Of a DNA stretch of 64,000 nucleotides, positions 36,001 through 50,300 are shown in pieces (position 1 is the first letter of the stretch; each line of letters begins with the position of its first letter). Origin of the DNA: Ecdyonurus torrentis (taxonomy: Eukaryota > Arthropoda > Insecta > Ephemeroptera > Heptageniidae); contig OX439128.1 in NCBI GenBank assembly GCA_949318235.1, positions 57,001,009 to 57,065,008 of the forward strand, read 5' to 3'. Below the pieces are notes generated by a model. That model did no database searches. It was not told the DNA's origin and worked only from the letters and a program-made list of their open reading frames with translations. The translations under genes were made by a program, and so were the position numbers.

Positions 36001-37170
36001 TTTGCAAGTCTGTTAGTGCTACATTTAAGTCAAATTCGCAAGGCTGTAGCTTTACTAGTTTCAGAGATATCATCAAAAATCGTATTCACAGTCTGAAAAG
36101 TACGACGAGAAAGCACTGAGATATGCTATACCTGCGAAAGTTTGCATTGGAGCGATTAAGGTGTAATAACCTTTTCTTTGCAAGTCTGTTAGTCCTACAT
36201 TTTAGTTCAAACCGCAAGCCTGTAGCTTTATTAGCTTCGGAGATATATCAAAAATCGTATTCACAGTCAAAAAAGAACGATGAGAAAGCACTGCGATTCT
36301 CTATTACTGCGAAAGTTTCCATTCGAGCGATTGAGTTGTAATAACCTTTTCTTTGCAAGTCTGTTAGTCCTAAATTTTATTTCAAACCGCAAGCTTGTAG
36401 CTTTTTTAGTTTCGGAGATATCATCAAAAATCGTATTCACAGTCTGAAAAGTACGATGAGAAAGCACTGAGATTCTCTATAACCGCGAAAGTTTGCATTG
36501 GAGCGATTAAGGTGTAATAACCTTTTCTTTGCAAGTCTGTTAGTCCTACATTTTAGTTCAAACCGCAAGCCTGTAGCTTTATTAGTTTTGGAGATATCAT
36601 CAACAATCGTATTTACGGTTTGAAAAGTACGATGAGAAAGAACTGAGATTCTCTATAACTGCGAAAGTATGCATTGGAGCGATTAAGGTGTAATAACGTT
36701 TTCTTTGCAAGTCTGTTAGTCCTACATTTCAGTTCAAACCGCAAGCCTGTAGCTTTATTAGTTTCGGAGATATCATCAAAATTCGTATCCACAGTCAAAA
36801 AAGTACGATGAGAAAGCACTGAGATTCTCTATAACTGCGAAAGTTTGCATTGGAGCGAATAAGGTGTAATAACCTTTTCTTTGTAAGTCTGTTAGTCCTA
36901 CATTTTAGTTTAAACAGCAAGCCTGTAGCTTTATTAGCTTCTGATTTATCATCAACAATCGTATTCACAGTCTGAAAAGTACGATGACAAAGCACTGAGA
37001 TTCTCTATAACTGCGAAAGTTTGCATTGGAGCCATTAAGGTGTAATAACCTTTTCTTTGCAAGTCTGTTAGTGCTACATTTAAGTCCAATTCGCAAGGCT
37101 GTAGCTTTACTAGTTTCAGAGATATCATCAAAAATCGTATTCACAGTCTGAAAAGTACGACGAGAAAGCA
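33095..37170 (-). repeat. 2111-bp higher-order repeat and its distant copy
   Basis: Monomers at 33095-34230 recur at 35206-36341, an offset of 2111 bp (12 monomers minus 1). Shared marks include GATATGCTATACC (about 34010 and 36120), AAAAGTCATATTCAC and a CTGTGAAGGTATGC variant. The segment 35206-37000 also recurs at 41010-42800, an offset of 5804 bp, so this block has spread more than once. Confidence 0.7.
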
Positions 37171-37499
37171 CTGAGGTTTTCTATAACTGTGAAAGTATGC
37201 ATTCGAGCGATTAGGTGTAATAACCTTTTCTTTGCAAGTCTGTTAGTCCTACATTTTAGTTTAAACCACAAGCCTGTAGCTTTATTAGTTTCGGATTTAT
37301 CATCAACAATCGTATTCACAGTCTGAAAAGTACGATGACAAAGCACTGAGATTCTCTATAACTGCGAAAGTTTGCATTGGAGCGATTAAGGTGTGATAAC
37401 CTTTTCTTTGCAAGTCTGTTAGTGCTACATTTAAGTCCAATTCGCAAGGCTGTAGCTTTACTAGTTTCAGAGATATCATCAAAAATCGTATTCACAGTC

Positions 37500-40400
37500 T
37501 GAAAAGTACGACGAGAAAGCACTGAGATATTCTATAACTGCGAAAGTTTGCATTGGAGCGATTAAGGTGTAATAACCTTTTCTTTGCAAGTCTGTTAGTC
37601 CTACATTTTAGTTCAAATCGCAAGCCTGTAGCTTTATTAGTTTCGGAGATATAATCAAAAATCGTATTTACGGTCTGAAAAGTACGATGAGAAAGAACTG
37701 AGATTCTCTATAACTGCGAAAGTTTGCATTGGAGCCATTAAGGTGTAATAACCTTTTCTTTGCAAGTCTGTTAGTGCTACATTTAAGTCCAATTCGCAAG
37801 GCTGTAGTTTTACTAGTTTCAGAGATATCATCAAAAATTATATTCACAGTCTGAAAAGTACGACGAGAAAGCACTGAGGTTTTCTATAACTGTGAAAGTA
37901 TGCATTCGAGCGATTAGGTGTATTAACCTTTTCTTTGCAAGTCTGTTAGTCCTACATTTTAGTTTAAACCGCAAGCCTGTAGCTTTATTAGCTTCGGATT
38001 TATCATCAACAATCGTATTCACAGTCTGAAAAGTACGATGACAAAGCACTGAGATTCTCTATAACTGCGAAAGTTTGCATTGGAGCGATTAAGGTGTAAT
38101 AACCTTTTCTTTGCAAGTCTGTTAGTGCTACATTTAAGTCCAATTCGCAAGGCTGTAGCTTTACTAGTTTCAGAGATATCATCAAAAATCGTATTCACAG
38201 TCTGAAAAGTACGACGAGAAAGCACTGAGATATTCTATACCTGCGAAAGTTTGCATTGGAGCGATTAAGGTGTAATAACCTTTTCTTTGCAAGTCTGTTA
38301 GTCCTACATTTTAGTTCAAATCACAAGCCTGTAGCTTTATTAGTTTCGGAGATATAATCAAAAATCGTATTTACGGTCTGAAAAGTACGATGAGAAAGAA
38401 CTGAGATTCTCTATAACTGCGAAAGTATGCATTGGAGCGATTAAGGTGTAATAACGTTTTCTTTGCAAGTCTGTTAGTCCTACATTTCAGTTCAAACCGC
38501 AAGCCTGTAGCTTTATTAGTTTCGGAGATATCATCAAAATTCGTATCCACAGTCAAAAAAGTACGATGAGAAAGCACTGAGATTCTCTATAACTGCGAAA
38601 GTTTGCATTGGAGCGAATAAGGTGTAATAACCTTTTCTTTGTAAGTCTGTTAGTCCTACATTTTAGTTTAAACTGCAAGCCTGTAGCTTTATTAGCTTCG
38701 GATTTATCATCAACAAACGTATTCACAGTCTGAAAAGTACGATGACAAAGCACTGAGATTCTCTATAACTGCGAAAGTTGGCATTGGAGCCATTAAGGTG
38801 TAATAACCTTTTCTTAGCAAGTCTGTTAGTGCTACATTTAAGTCCAATTCGCAAGGCTGTAGCTTTGCTAGTTTCAGAGATATCATCAAAAATCGTATTC
38901 ACAGTCTGAAAAGTACGACGAGAAAGCACTGAGGTTTTCTATAACTGCGAAAGTATGCATTCGAGCGATTAAGGTGTAATAACCTTTTCTTTGCAAGTCT
39001 GTTAGTCCTACATTTTAGTTTAAACCGCAAGCCTGTAGCTTTATTAGCTTCGGATTTATCATCAACAATCGTATTCACAGTCTGAAAAGTACGATGACAA
39101 AGCACTGAGATTCTCTATAACTGCGAAAGTTGTCATTGGAGCCATTAAGGTGTAATAACCTTTTCTTTGCAAGTCTGTTAGTGCTACATTTAAGTCCAAT
39201 TCACAAGGCTGTAGCTTTACTAGTTTCAGAGATATCATCAAAAATCGTATTCACAGTCTGAAAAGTACGACGAGAAAGCACTGAGATATTCTATAACTGC
39301 GAAAGTTTGCATTGGAGCGATTAAGGTGTAATAACCTTTTCTTTGCAAGTCTGTTAGTCCTACATTTTAGTTCAAATCGCAAGCCTGTAGCTTTATTAGT
39401 TTCGGAGATATAATCAAAAATCGTATTTACGGTCTGAAAAGTACGATGAGAAAGAACTGAGATTCTCTATAACTGCGAAAGTTTGCATTGGAGCCATTAA
39501 GGTGTAATAACCTTTTCTTTGCAAGTCTGTTAGTGCTACATTTAAGTCCAATTCGCAAGGCTGTAGCTTTACTAGTTTCAGAGATATCATCAAAAATTAT
39601 ATTCACAGTCTGAAAAGTACGACGAGAAAGCACTGAGGTTTTCTATAACTGTGAAAGTATGCATTCGAGCGATTAGGTGTATTAACCTTTTCTTTGCAAG
39701 TCTGTTAGTCCTACATTTTAGTTTAAACCGCAAGCCTGTAGCTTTATTAGCTTCGGATTTATCATCAACAATCGTATTCACAGTCTGAAAAGTACGATGA
39801 CAAAGCACTGAGATTCTCTATAACTGCGAAAGTTTGAATTGGAGCGATTAAGGTGTAATAACCTTTTCTTTGCAAGTCTGTTAGTGCTACATTTAAGTCC
39901 AATTCGCAAGGCTGTAGCTTTACTAGTTTCAGAGATATCATCAAAAATCGTATTCACAGTCTGAAAAGTACGACGAGAAAGCACTGAGATATTCTATACC
40001 TGCGAAAGTTTGCATTGGAGCGATTAAGGTGTAATAACCTTTTCTTTGCAAGTCTGTTAGTCCTACATTTTAGTTCAAATCGCAAGCCTGTAGCTTTATT
40101 AGTTTCGGAGATATAATCAAAAATCGTATTTACGGTCTGAAAAGTACGATGAGAAAGAACTGAGATTCTCTATAACTGCGAAAGTATGCATTGGAGCGAT
40201 TAAGGTGTAATAACGTTTTCTTTGCAAGTCTGTTAGTCCTACATTTCAGTTCAAACCGCAAGCCTGTAGCTTTATTAGTTTCGGAGATATCATCAAAATT
40301 CGTATCCACAGTCAAAAAAGTACGATGAGAAAGCACTGAGATTCTCTATAACTGCGAAAGTTTGCATTGGAGCGAATAAGGTGTAATAACCTTTTCTTTG

Positions 40401-41030
40401 TAAGTCTGTTAGTCCTACATTTTAGTTTAAACTGCAAGCCTGTAGCTTTATTAGCTTCGGATTTATCATCAACAATCGTATTCACAGTCTGAAAAGTACG
40501 ATGACAAAGCACTGAGATTCTCTATAACTGCGAAAGTTGGCATTGGAGCCATTAAGGTGTAATAACCTTTTCTTAGCAAGTCTGTTAGTGCTACATTTAA
40601 GTCCAATTCGCAAGGCTGTAGCTTTACTAGTTTCAGAGATATCATCAAAAATCGTATTCACAGTCTGAAAAGTACGACGAGAAAGCACTGAGGTTTTCTA
40701 TAACTGCGAAAGTATGCATTCGAGCGATTAAGGTGTAATAACCTTTTCTTTGCAAGTCTGTTAGTCCTACATTTTAGTTTAAACCGCTAGCCTGTAGCTT
40801 TATTAGCTTCGGATTTATCATCAACAATCGTATTCACAGTCTGAAAAGTACGATGACAAAGCACTGAGATTCTCTATAACTGCGAAAGTTGTCATTGGAG
40901 CCATTAAGGTGTAATAACCTTTTCTTTGCAAGTCTGTTAGTGCTACATTTAAGTCCAATTCACAAGGCTGTAGCTTTACTAGTTTCAGAGATATCATCAA
41001 AAATCGTATTCACAGTCTGAAAAGTACGAC
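37500..41030 (-). repeat. Tandem 1759-bp higher-order repeat (10 monomers)
   Basis: About 37500-39270 and 39270-41030 match at an offset of 1759 bp. Shared private marks are GTTGGCATTGGAGCC with TTTTCTTAGCAAGTC (38777 and 40536), GTTGTCATTGG (39128 and 40887) and GCGATTAGGTGTATTAACC (37911 and 39670). Single differences such as TCATCAACAAACG at 38708 separate the copies. Confidence 0.8.
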
Positions 41031-44000
41031 GAGAAAGCACTGAGATATTCTATACCTGCGAAAGTTTGCATTGGAGCAATAAAGGTGTAATAACCTTTTC
41101 TTTGCAAGTCTGTTAGTCCTACATTTTAGTTTAAACCGCAAGCCTGTAGCTTTATTAGCTTCGGATTTATCATCAACAATCGTATTCACAGTCTGAAAAG
41201 TACGATGACAAAGCACTGAGATTCTCTATAACTGCGAAAGTTTGCATTGGAGCCATTAAGGTGTAATAACCTTTTCTTTGCAAGTCTGTTAGTGCTACAT
41301 TTAAGTCCAATTCGCAAGGCTGTAGCTTTACTAGTTTCAGAGATATCATCAAAAGTCATATTCACAGTCTGAAAAGTACGACGAGAAAGCACTGAGGTTT
41401 TCTATAACTGTGAAGGTATGCATTCGAGCCATTAAGGTGTAATAACCTTTTCTTAGCAAGTCTGTTAGTGCTACATTTAAGTCCAATTCGCAAGGCTGTA
41501 GCTTTACTAGTTTCAGAGATATCATCAAAAATTATATTCACAGTCTGAAAAGTACGACGAGAAAGCACTGAGGTTTTCTATAACTGTGAAGTTATGCATT
41601 CGAGCGATTAAGGTGTAATAACCTTTTCTTTGCAAGTCTGTTAGTCCTACATTTTAGTTTAAACCGCAAGCCTGTAGCTTTATTAGCTTCGGATTTATGA
41701 TCAACAATCGTATTCACAGTCTGAAAAGAACGATGACAAAGCACTGAGATTCTCTATAACTGCGAAAGTTTGCATTGGAGCCATTAAGGTGTAATAACCT
41801 TTTCTTTGCAAGTCTGTTAGTGCTACATTTAAGTCAAATTCGCAAGGCTGTAGCTTTACTAGTTTCAGAGATATCATCAAAAATCGTATTCACAGTCTGA
41901 AAAGTACGACGAGAAAGCACTGAGATATGCTATACCTGCGAAAGTTTGCATTGGAGCGATTAAGGTGTAATAACCTTTTCTTTGCAAGTCTGTTAGTCCT
42001 ACATTTTAGTTCAAACCGCAAGCCTGTAGCTTTATTAGCTTCGGAGATATATCAAAAATCGTATTCACAGTCAAAAAAGAACGATGAGAAAGCACTGCGA
42101 TTCTCTATTACTGCGAAAGTTTCCATTCGAGCGATTGAGTTGTAATAACCTTTTCTTTGCAAGTCTGTTAGTCCTAAATTTTATTTCAAACCGCAAGCTT
42201 GTAGCTTTTTTAGTTTCGGAGATATCATCAAAAATCGTATTCACAGTCTGAAAAGTACGATGAGAAAGCACTGAGATTCTCTATAACCGCGAAAGTTTGC
42301 ATTGGAGCGATTAAGGTGTAATAACCTTTTCTTTGCAAGTCTGTTAGTCCTACATTTTAGTTCATTCCGCAAGCCTGTAGCTTTATTAGTTTTGGAGATA
42401 TCATCAACAATCGTATTTACGGTTTGAAAAGTACGATGAGAAAGAACTGAGATTCTCTATAACTGCGAAAGTATGCATTGGAGCGATTAAGGTGTAATAA
42501 CGTTTTCTTTGCAAGTCTGTTAGTCCTACATTTCAGTTCAAACCGCAAGCCTGTAGCTTTATTAGTTTCGGAGATATCATCAAAATTCGTATCCACAGTC
42601 AAAAAAGTACGATGAGAAAGCACTGAGATTCTCTATAACTGCGAAAGTTTGCATTGGAGCGAATAAGGTGTAATAACCTTTTCTTTGTAAGTCTGTTAGT
42701 CCTACATTTTAGTTTAAACAGCAAGCCTGTAGCTTTATTAGCTTCGGATTTATCATCAACAATCGTATTCACAGTCTGAAAAGTACGATGACAAAGCACT
42801 GAGATTCTCTATAACTGCGAAAGTTTGCATTGGAGCCATTAAGGTGTAATAACCTTTTCTTTGCAAGTCTGTTAGTGCTACATTTAAGTCCAATTCGCAA
42901 GGCTGTAGCTTTACTAGTTTCAGAGATATCAACAAAAATCATATTCACAGTCTGAAAAGTACGACGAGAAAGCTCTGAGGTTTTCTATAACTGTGAAAGT
43001 ATGCATTCGAGCGATTAGGTGTAATAACCTTTTCTTTGCAAGTCTGTTAGTCCTACATTTTAGTTTAAACCGCAAGCCTGTAGCTTTATTAGTTTCGGAT
43101 TTATCATCAACAATCGTATACACAGTCTGAAAAGTACGATGACAAAGCACTGAGATTCTCTATAACTGCGAAAGTTTTGCATTGGAGCGATTAAGGTGTA
43201 ATAACCTTTTCTTTGCAAGTCTGTTAGTGCTACATTTAAGTCCAATTCGCAAGGCTGTAGCTTTACTAGTTTCAGAGATATCATCAAAAATCGTATTCAC
43301 AGTCTGAAAAGTACGACGAGAAAGCACTGAGATATTCTATACCTGCGAAAGTTTGCATTGGAGCGATTAAGGTGTAATAACCTTTTCTTTGCAAGTCTGT
43401 TAGTCCTACATTTTAGTTCAAATCGCAAGCCTGTAGCTTTATTAGTTTCGGAGATATAATCAAAAATCGTATTTACGGTCTGAAAAGTACGATGAGAAAG
43501 AACTGAGATTCTCTATAACTGCGAAAGTATGCATAGGAGCGATTAAGGTGTAATAACGTTTTCTTTGCAAGTCTGTTAGTCCTACATTTCAGTTCAAACC
43601 GCAAGCCTGTAGCTTTATTAGTTTCGGAGATATCATCAAAATTCGTATCCACAGTCAAAAAAGTACGATGAGAAAGCACTGAGATTCTCTATAACTGCGA
43701 AAGTTTGCATTGGAGCGAATAAGGTGTAATAACCTTTTCTTTGTAAGTCTGTTAGTCCTACATTTTAGTTTAAACCGCAAGCCTGTAGCTATATTAGCTT
43801 CGGATTTATCATCAACAATCGTATTCACAGTCTGAAAAGTACGATGACAAAGCACTGAGATTCTCTATAACTGCGAAAGTTTGCATTGGAGCCATTAAGG
43901 TGTAATAACCTTTTCTTAGCAAGTCTGTTAGTGCTACATTTAAGTCCAATTCGCAAGGCTGTAGCTTTACTAGTTTCAGAGATATCATCAAAAATCGTAT

Positions 44001-44329
44001 TCACAGTCTGAAAAGTACGACGAGAAAGCACTGAGGTTTTCTATAACTGCGAAAGTATGCATTCGAGCGATTAAGGTGTAATAACCTTTTCTTTGCAAGT
44101 CTGTTAGTCCTACATTTTAGTTTAAACCGCAAGCCTGTAGCTTTATTAGCTTCGGATTTATCATCAACAATCGTATTCACAGTCTGAAAAGTACGATGAC
44201 AAAGCACTGAGATTCTCTATAACTGCGAAAGTTTGCATTGGAGCCATTAAGGTGTAATAACCTTTTCTTTGCAAGTCTGTTAGTGCTACATTTAAGTCCA
44301 ATTCACAAGGCTGTAGCTTTACTAGTTTT

Positions 44330-47300
44330 AGAGATATCATCAAAAATCGTATTCACAGTCTGAAAAGTACGACGAGAAAGCACTGAGATATTCTATACCT
44401 GCGAAAGTTTGCATTGGAGCGATAAAGGTGTAATAACCTTTTCTTTGCAAGTCTGTTAGTCCTACATTTTAGTTTAAACCGCAAGCCTGTAGCTTTATTA
44501 GCTTCGGATTTATGATCAACAATCGTATTCACAGTCTGAAAAGAACGATGACAAAGCACTGAGATTCTCTATAACTGCGAAAGTTTGCATTGGAGCCATT
44601 AAGGTGTAATAACCTTTTCTTTGCAAGTCTGTTAGTGCTACATTTAAGTCAAATTCGCAAGGCTGTAGCTTTACTAGTTTCAGAGATATCATCAAAAATC
44701 GTATTCACAGTCTGAAAAGTACGACGAGAAAGCACTGAGATATGCTATACCTGCGAAAGTTTGCATTGGAGCGATTAAGGTGTAATAACCTTTTCTTTGC
44801 AAGTCTGTTAGTCCTACATTTTAGTTCAAACCGCAAGCCTGTAGCTTTATTAGCTTTGGAGATATATCAAAAATCGTATTCACAGTCAAAAAAGAACGAT
44901 GAGAAAGCACTGCGATTCTCTATTACTGCGAAAGTTTCCATTCGAGCGATTGAGTTGTAATAACCTTTTCTTTGCAAGTCTGTTAGTCCTAAATTTTATT
45001 TTTAACCGCAAGCTTGTAGCTTTTTTAGTTTCGGAGATATCATCAAAAATCGTATTCACAGTCTGAAAAGTACGATGAGAAAGCACTGAGATTCAAAAAG
45101 TATGCATTGGAGCGATTAAGGTGTAAAAACTTTTTTTTTGCAAGTCTGTTAGTCCTACATTTCAGTTCAAACCGCAAGCCTGTAGCTTTATTAGTTTCGG
45201 AGATATCATCAAAATTCGTATCCACAGTTAAAAAAGTACGATGAGAAAGCACTGAGATTCTCTATAACTGCGAAAGTTTGCATTGGAGCGAATAAGGTGT
45301 AATAACCTTTTCTTTGTAAGTCTGTTAGTTTTACATTTTAGTTTAAACCGCAAGCCTGTAGCTTTATTAGCTTCGGATTTATCATCAACAATCGTATTCA
45401 CAGTCTGAAAAGTACGATGACAAAGCACTGAGATTCTCTATAACTGCGAAAGTTTGCATTGGAGCCATTAAGGTGTAATAACCTTTTCTTTGCAAGTCTG
45501 TTAGTGCTACATTTAAGTCCAATTCGCAAGGCTGTAGCTTTACTAGTTTCAGAGATATCATCAAAAATCGTATTCACAGTCTGAAAAGTACGACGAGAAA
45601 GCACTGAGATATTCTATACCTGCGAAAGTTTGCATTGGAGCGATTAAGGTGTAATAACCTTTTCTTTGCAAGTCTGTTAGTCCTACATTTTAGTTCAAAT
45701 CGCAAGCCTGTAGCTTTATTAGTTTCGGAGATATAATCAAAAATCGTATTTACGGTCTGAAAAGTACGATGAGAAAGAACTGAGATTCTCTATAACTGCG
45801 AAAGTATGCATTGGAGCGATTAAGGTGTAATAACGTTTTCTTTGCAAGTCTGTTAGTCCTACATTTCAGTTCAAACCGCAAGCCTGTAGCTTTATTAGTT
45901 TCGGAGATATCATCAAAATTCGTATCCACAGTCAAAAAAGTACGATGAGAAAGCACTGAGATTCTCTATAACTGCGAAAGTTTGCATTAGAGCGAATAAG
46001 GTGTAATAACCTTTTCTTTGTAAGTCTGTTAGTCCTACATTTTAGTTTAAACCGCAAGCCTGTAGCTTTATTAGCTTCGGATTTATCATCAACAATCGTA
46101 TTCACAGTCTGAAAAGTACGATGACAAAGCACTGAGATTCTCTATAACTGCGAAAGTTTGCATTGGAGCCATTAAGGTGTAATAACCTTTTCTTAGCAAG
46201 TCTGTTAGTGCTACATTTAAGTCCAATTCGCAAGGCTGTAGCTTTACTAGTTTCAGAGATATCATCAAAAATCGTATTCACAGTCTGAAAAGTACGACGA
46301 GAAAGCACTGAGGTTTTCTATAACTGCGAAAGTATGCATTCGAGCGATTAAGGTGTAATAACCTTTTCTTTGCAAGTCTGTTAGTCCTACATTTTAGTTT
46401 AAACCGCAAGCCTGTAGCTTTATTAGCTTCGGATTTATCATCAACAATCGTATTCACAGTCTGAAAAGTACGATGACAAAGCACTGAGATTCTCTATAAC
46501 TGCGAAAGTTTGCATTGGAGCCATTAAGGTGTAATAACCTTTTCTTTGCAAGTCTGTTAGTGCTACATTTAAGTCCAATTCACAAGGCTGTAGCTTTACT
46601 AGTTTCAGAGATATCATCAAAAATCATATTCACAGTCTGAAAAGTACGACGAGAAAGCACTGAGGTTTTCTATAACTGTGAAAGTATGCATTCGAGCGAT
46701 TAGGTGTAATAACCTTTTCTTTGCAAGTCTGTTAGTCCTACATTTTAGTTTAAACCGCAAGCCTGTAGCTTTATTAGCTTCGGATTTATCATCAACAATC
46801 GTATTCACAGTCTGAAAAGTACGATGACAAAGCACTGAGATTCTCTATAACTGCGAAAGTTTGCATTGGAGCGATTAAGGTGTAATAACCTTTTCTTTGC
46901 AAGTCTGTTAGTGCTACATTTAAGTCCATTTCGCAAGGCTGTAGCTTTACTAGTTTCAGAGATATCATCAAAAATCGTATTCACAGTCTGAAAAGTACGA
47001 CGAGAAAGCACTGAGATATTCTATACCTGCGAAAGTTTGCATTGGAGCGATTAAGGTGTAATAACCTTTTCTTTGCAAGTCTGTTAGTCCTACATTTTAG
47101 TTCAAATCGCAAGCCTGTAGCTTTATTAGTTTCGGAGATATAATCAAAAATCGTATTTACGGTCTGAAAAGTACGATGAGAAAGAACTGAGATTCTCTAT
47201 AACTGCGAAAGTATGCATTGGAGCGATTAAGGTGTAATAACGTTTTCTTTGCAAGTCTGTTAGTCCTACATTTCAGTTCAAACCGCAAGCCTGTAGCTTT

Positions 47301-50300
47301 ATTAGTTTCGGAGATATCATCAAAATTCGTATCCACAGTCAAAAAAGTACGATGAGAAAGCACTGAGATTCTCTATAACTGCGAAAGTTTGCATTGGAGC
47401 GAATAAGGTGTAATAACCTTTTCTTTGTAAGTCTGTTAGTCCTACATTTTAGTTTAAACCGCAAGCCTGTAGCTTTATTAGCTTCGGATTTATCATCAAC
47501 AATCGTATTCACAGTCTGAAAAGTACGATGACAAAGCACTGAGATTCTCTATAACTGCGAAAGTTTGCATTGGAGCCATTAAGGTGTAATAACCTTTTCT
47601 TAGCAAGTCTGTTAGTGCTACATTTAAGTCCAATTCGCAAGGCTGTAGCTTTACTAGTTTCAGAGATATCATCAAAAATCGTATTCACAGTCTGAAAAGT
47701 ACGACGAGAAAGCACTGAGGTTTTCTATAACTGCGAAAGTATGCATTCGAGCGATTAAGGTGTAATAACCTTTTCTTTGCAAGTCTGTTAGTCCTACATT
47801 TTAGTTTAAACCGCAAGCCTGTAGCTTTATTAGCTTCGGATTTATCATCAACAATCGTATTCACAGTCTGAAAAGTACGATGACAAAGCACTGAGATTCT
47901 CTATAACTGCGAAAGTTTGCATTGGAGCCATTAAGGTGTAATAACCTTTTCTTTGCAAGTCTGTTAGTGCTACATTTAAGTCCAATTCACAAGGCTGTAG
48001 CTTTACTAGTTTTAGAGATATCATCAAAAATCGTATTCACAGTCTGAAAAGTACGACGAGAAAGCACTGAGATATTCTATACCTGCGAAAGTTTGCATTG
48101 GAGCGATAAAGGTGTAATAACCTTTTCTTTGCAAGTCTGTTAGTCCTACATTTTAGTTTAAACCGCAAGCCTGTAGCTTTATTAGCTTCGGATTTATGAT
48201 CAACAATCGTATTCACAGTCTGAAAAGAACGATGACAAAGCACTGAGATTCTCTATAACTGCGAAAGTTTGCATTGGAGCCATTAAGGTGTAATAACCTT
48301 TTCTTTGCAAGTCTGTTAGTGCTACATTTAAGTCAAATTCGCAAGGCTGTAGCTTTACTAGTTTCAGAGATATCATCAAAAATCGTATTCACAGTCTGAA
48401 AAGTACGACGAGAAAGCACTGAGATATGCTATACCTGCGAAAGTTTGCATTGGAGCGATTAAGGTGTAATAACCTTTTCTTTGCAAGTCTGTTAGTCCTA
48501 CATTTTAGTTCAAACCGCAAGCCTGTAGCTTTATTAGCTTTGGAGATATATCAAAAATCGTATTCACAGTCAAAAAAGAACGATGAGAAAGCACTGCGAT
48601 TCTCTATTACTGCGAAAGTTTCCATTCGAGCGATTGAGTTGTAATAACCTTTTCTTTGCAAGTCTGTTAGTCCTAAATTTTATTTTAAACCGCAAGCTTG
48701 TAGCTTTTTTAGTTTCGGAGATATCATCAAAAATCGTATTCACAGTCTGAAAAGTACGATGAGAAAGCACTGAGATTCAAAAAGTATGCATTGGAGCGAT
48801 TAAGGTGTAAAAACTTTTTTTTTGCAAGTCTGTTAGTCCTACATTTCAGTTCAAACCGCAAGCCTGTAGCTTTATTAGTTTCGGAGATATCATCAAAATT
48901 CGTATCCACAGTTAAAAAAGTACGATGAGAAAGCACTGAGATTCTCTATAACTGCGAAAGTTTGCATTGGAGCGAATAAGGTGTAATAACCTTTTCTTTG
49001 TAAGTCTGTTAGTTTTACATTTTAGTTTAAACCGCAAGCCTGTAGCTTTATTAGCTTCGGATTTATCATCAACAATCGTATTCACAGTCTGAAAAGTACG
49101 ATGACAAAGCACTGAGATTCTCTATAACTGCGAAAGTTTGCATTGGAGCCATTAAGGTGTAATAACCTTTTCTTTGCAAGTCTGTTAGTGCTACATTTAA
49201 GTCCAATTCGCAAGGCTGTAGCTTTACTAGTTTCAGAGATATCATCAAAAATCGTATTCACAGTCTGAAAAGTACGACGAGAAAGCACTGAGATATTCTA
49301 TACCTGCGAAAGTTTGCATTGGAGCGATTAAGGTGTAATAACCTTTTCTTTGCAAGTCTGTTAGTCCTACATTTTAGTTCAAATCGCAAGCCTGTAGCTT
49401 TATTAGTTTCGGAGATATAATCAAAAATCGTATTTACGGTCTGAAAAGTACGATGAGAAAGAACTGAGATTCTCTATAACTGCGAAAGTATGCATTGGAG
49501 CGATTAAGGTGTAATAACGTTTTCTTTGCAAGTCTGTTAGTCCTACATTTCAGTTCAAACCGCAAGCCTGTAGCTTTATTAGTTTCGGAGATATCATCAA
49601 AATTCGTATCCACAGTCAAAAAAGTACGATGAGAAAGCACTGAGATTCTCTATAACTGCGAAAGTTTGCATTAGAGCGAATAAGGTGTAATAACCTTTTC
49701 TTTGTAAGTCTGTTAGTCCTACATTTTAGTTTAAACCGCAAGCCTGTAGCTTTATTAGCTTCGGATTTATCATCAACAATCGTATTCACAGTCTGAAAAG
49801 TACGATGACAAAGCACTGAGATTCTCTATAACTGCGAAAGTTTGCATTGGAGCCATTAAGGTGTAATAACCTTTTCTTAGCAAGTCTGTTAGTGCTACAT
49901 TTAAGTCCAATTCGCAAGGCTGTAGCTTTACTAGTTTCAGAGATATCATCAAAAATCGTATTCACAGTCTGAAAAGTACGACGAGAAAGCACTGAGGTTT
50001 TCTATAACTGCGAAAGTATGCATTCGAGCGATTAAGGTGTAATAACCTTTTCTTTGCAAGTCTGTTAGTCCTACATTTTAGTTTAAACCGCAAGCCTGTA
50101 GCTTTATTAGCTTCGGATTTATCATCAACAATCGTATTCACAGTCTGAAAAGTACGATGACAAAGCACTGAGATTCTCTATAACTGCGAAAGTTTGCATT
50201 GGAGCCATTAAGGTGTAATAACCTTTTCTTTGCAAGTCTGTTAGTGCTACATTTAAGTCCAATTCACAAGGCTGTAGCTTTACTAGTTTCAGAGATATCA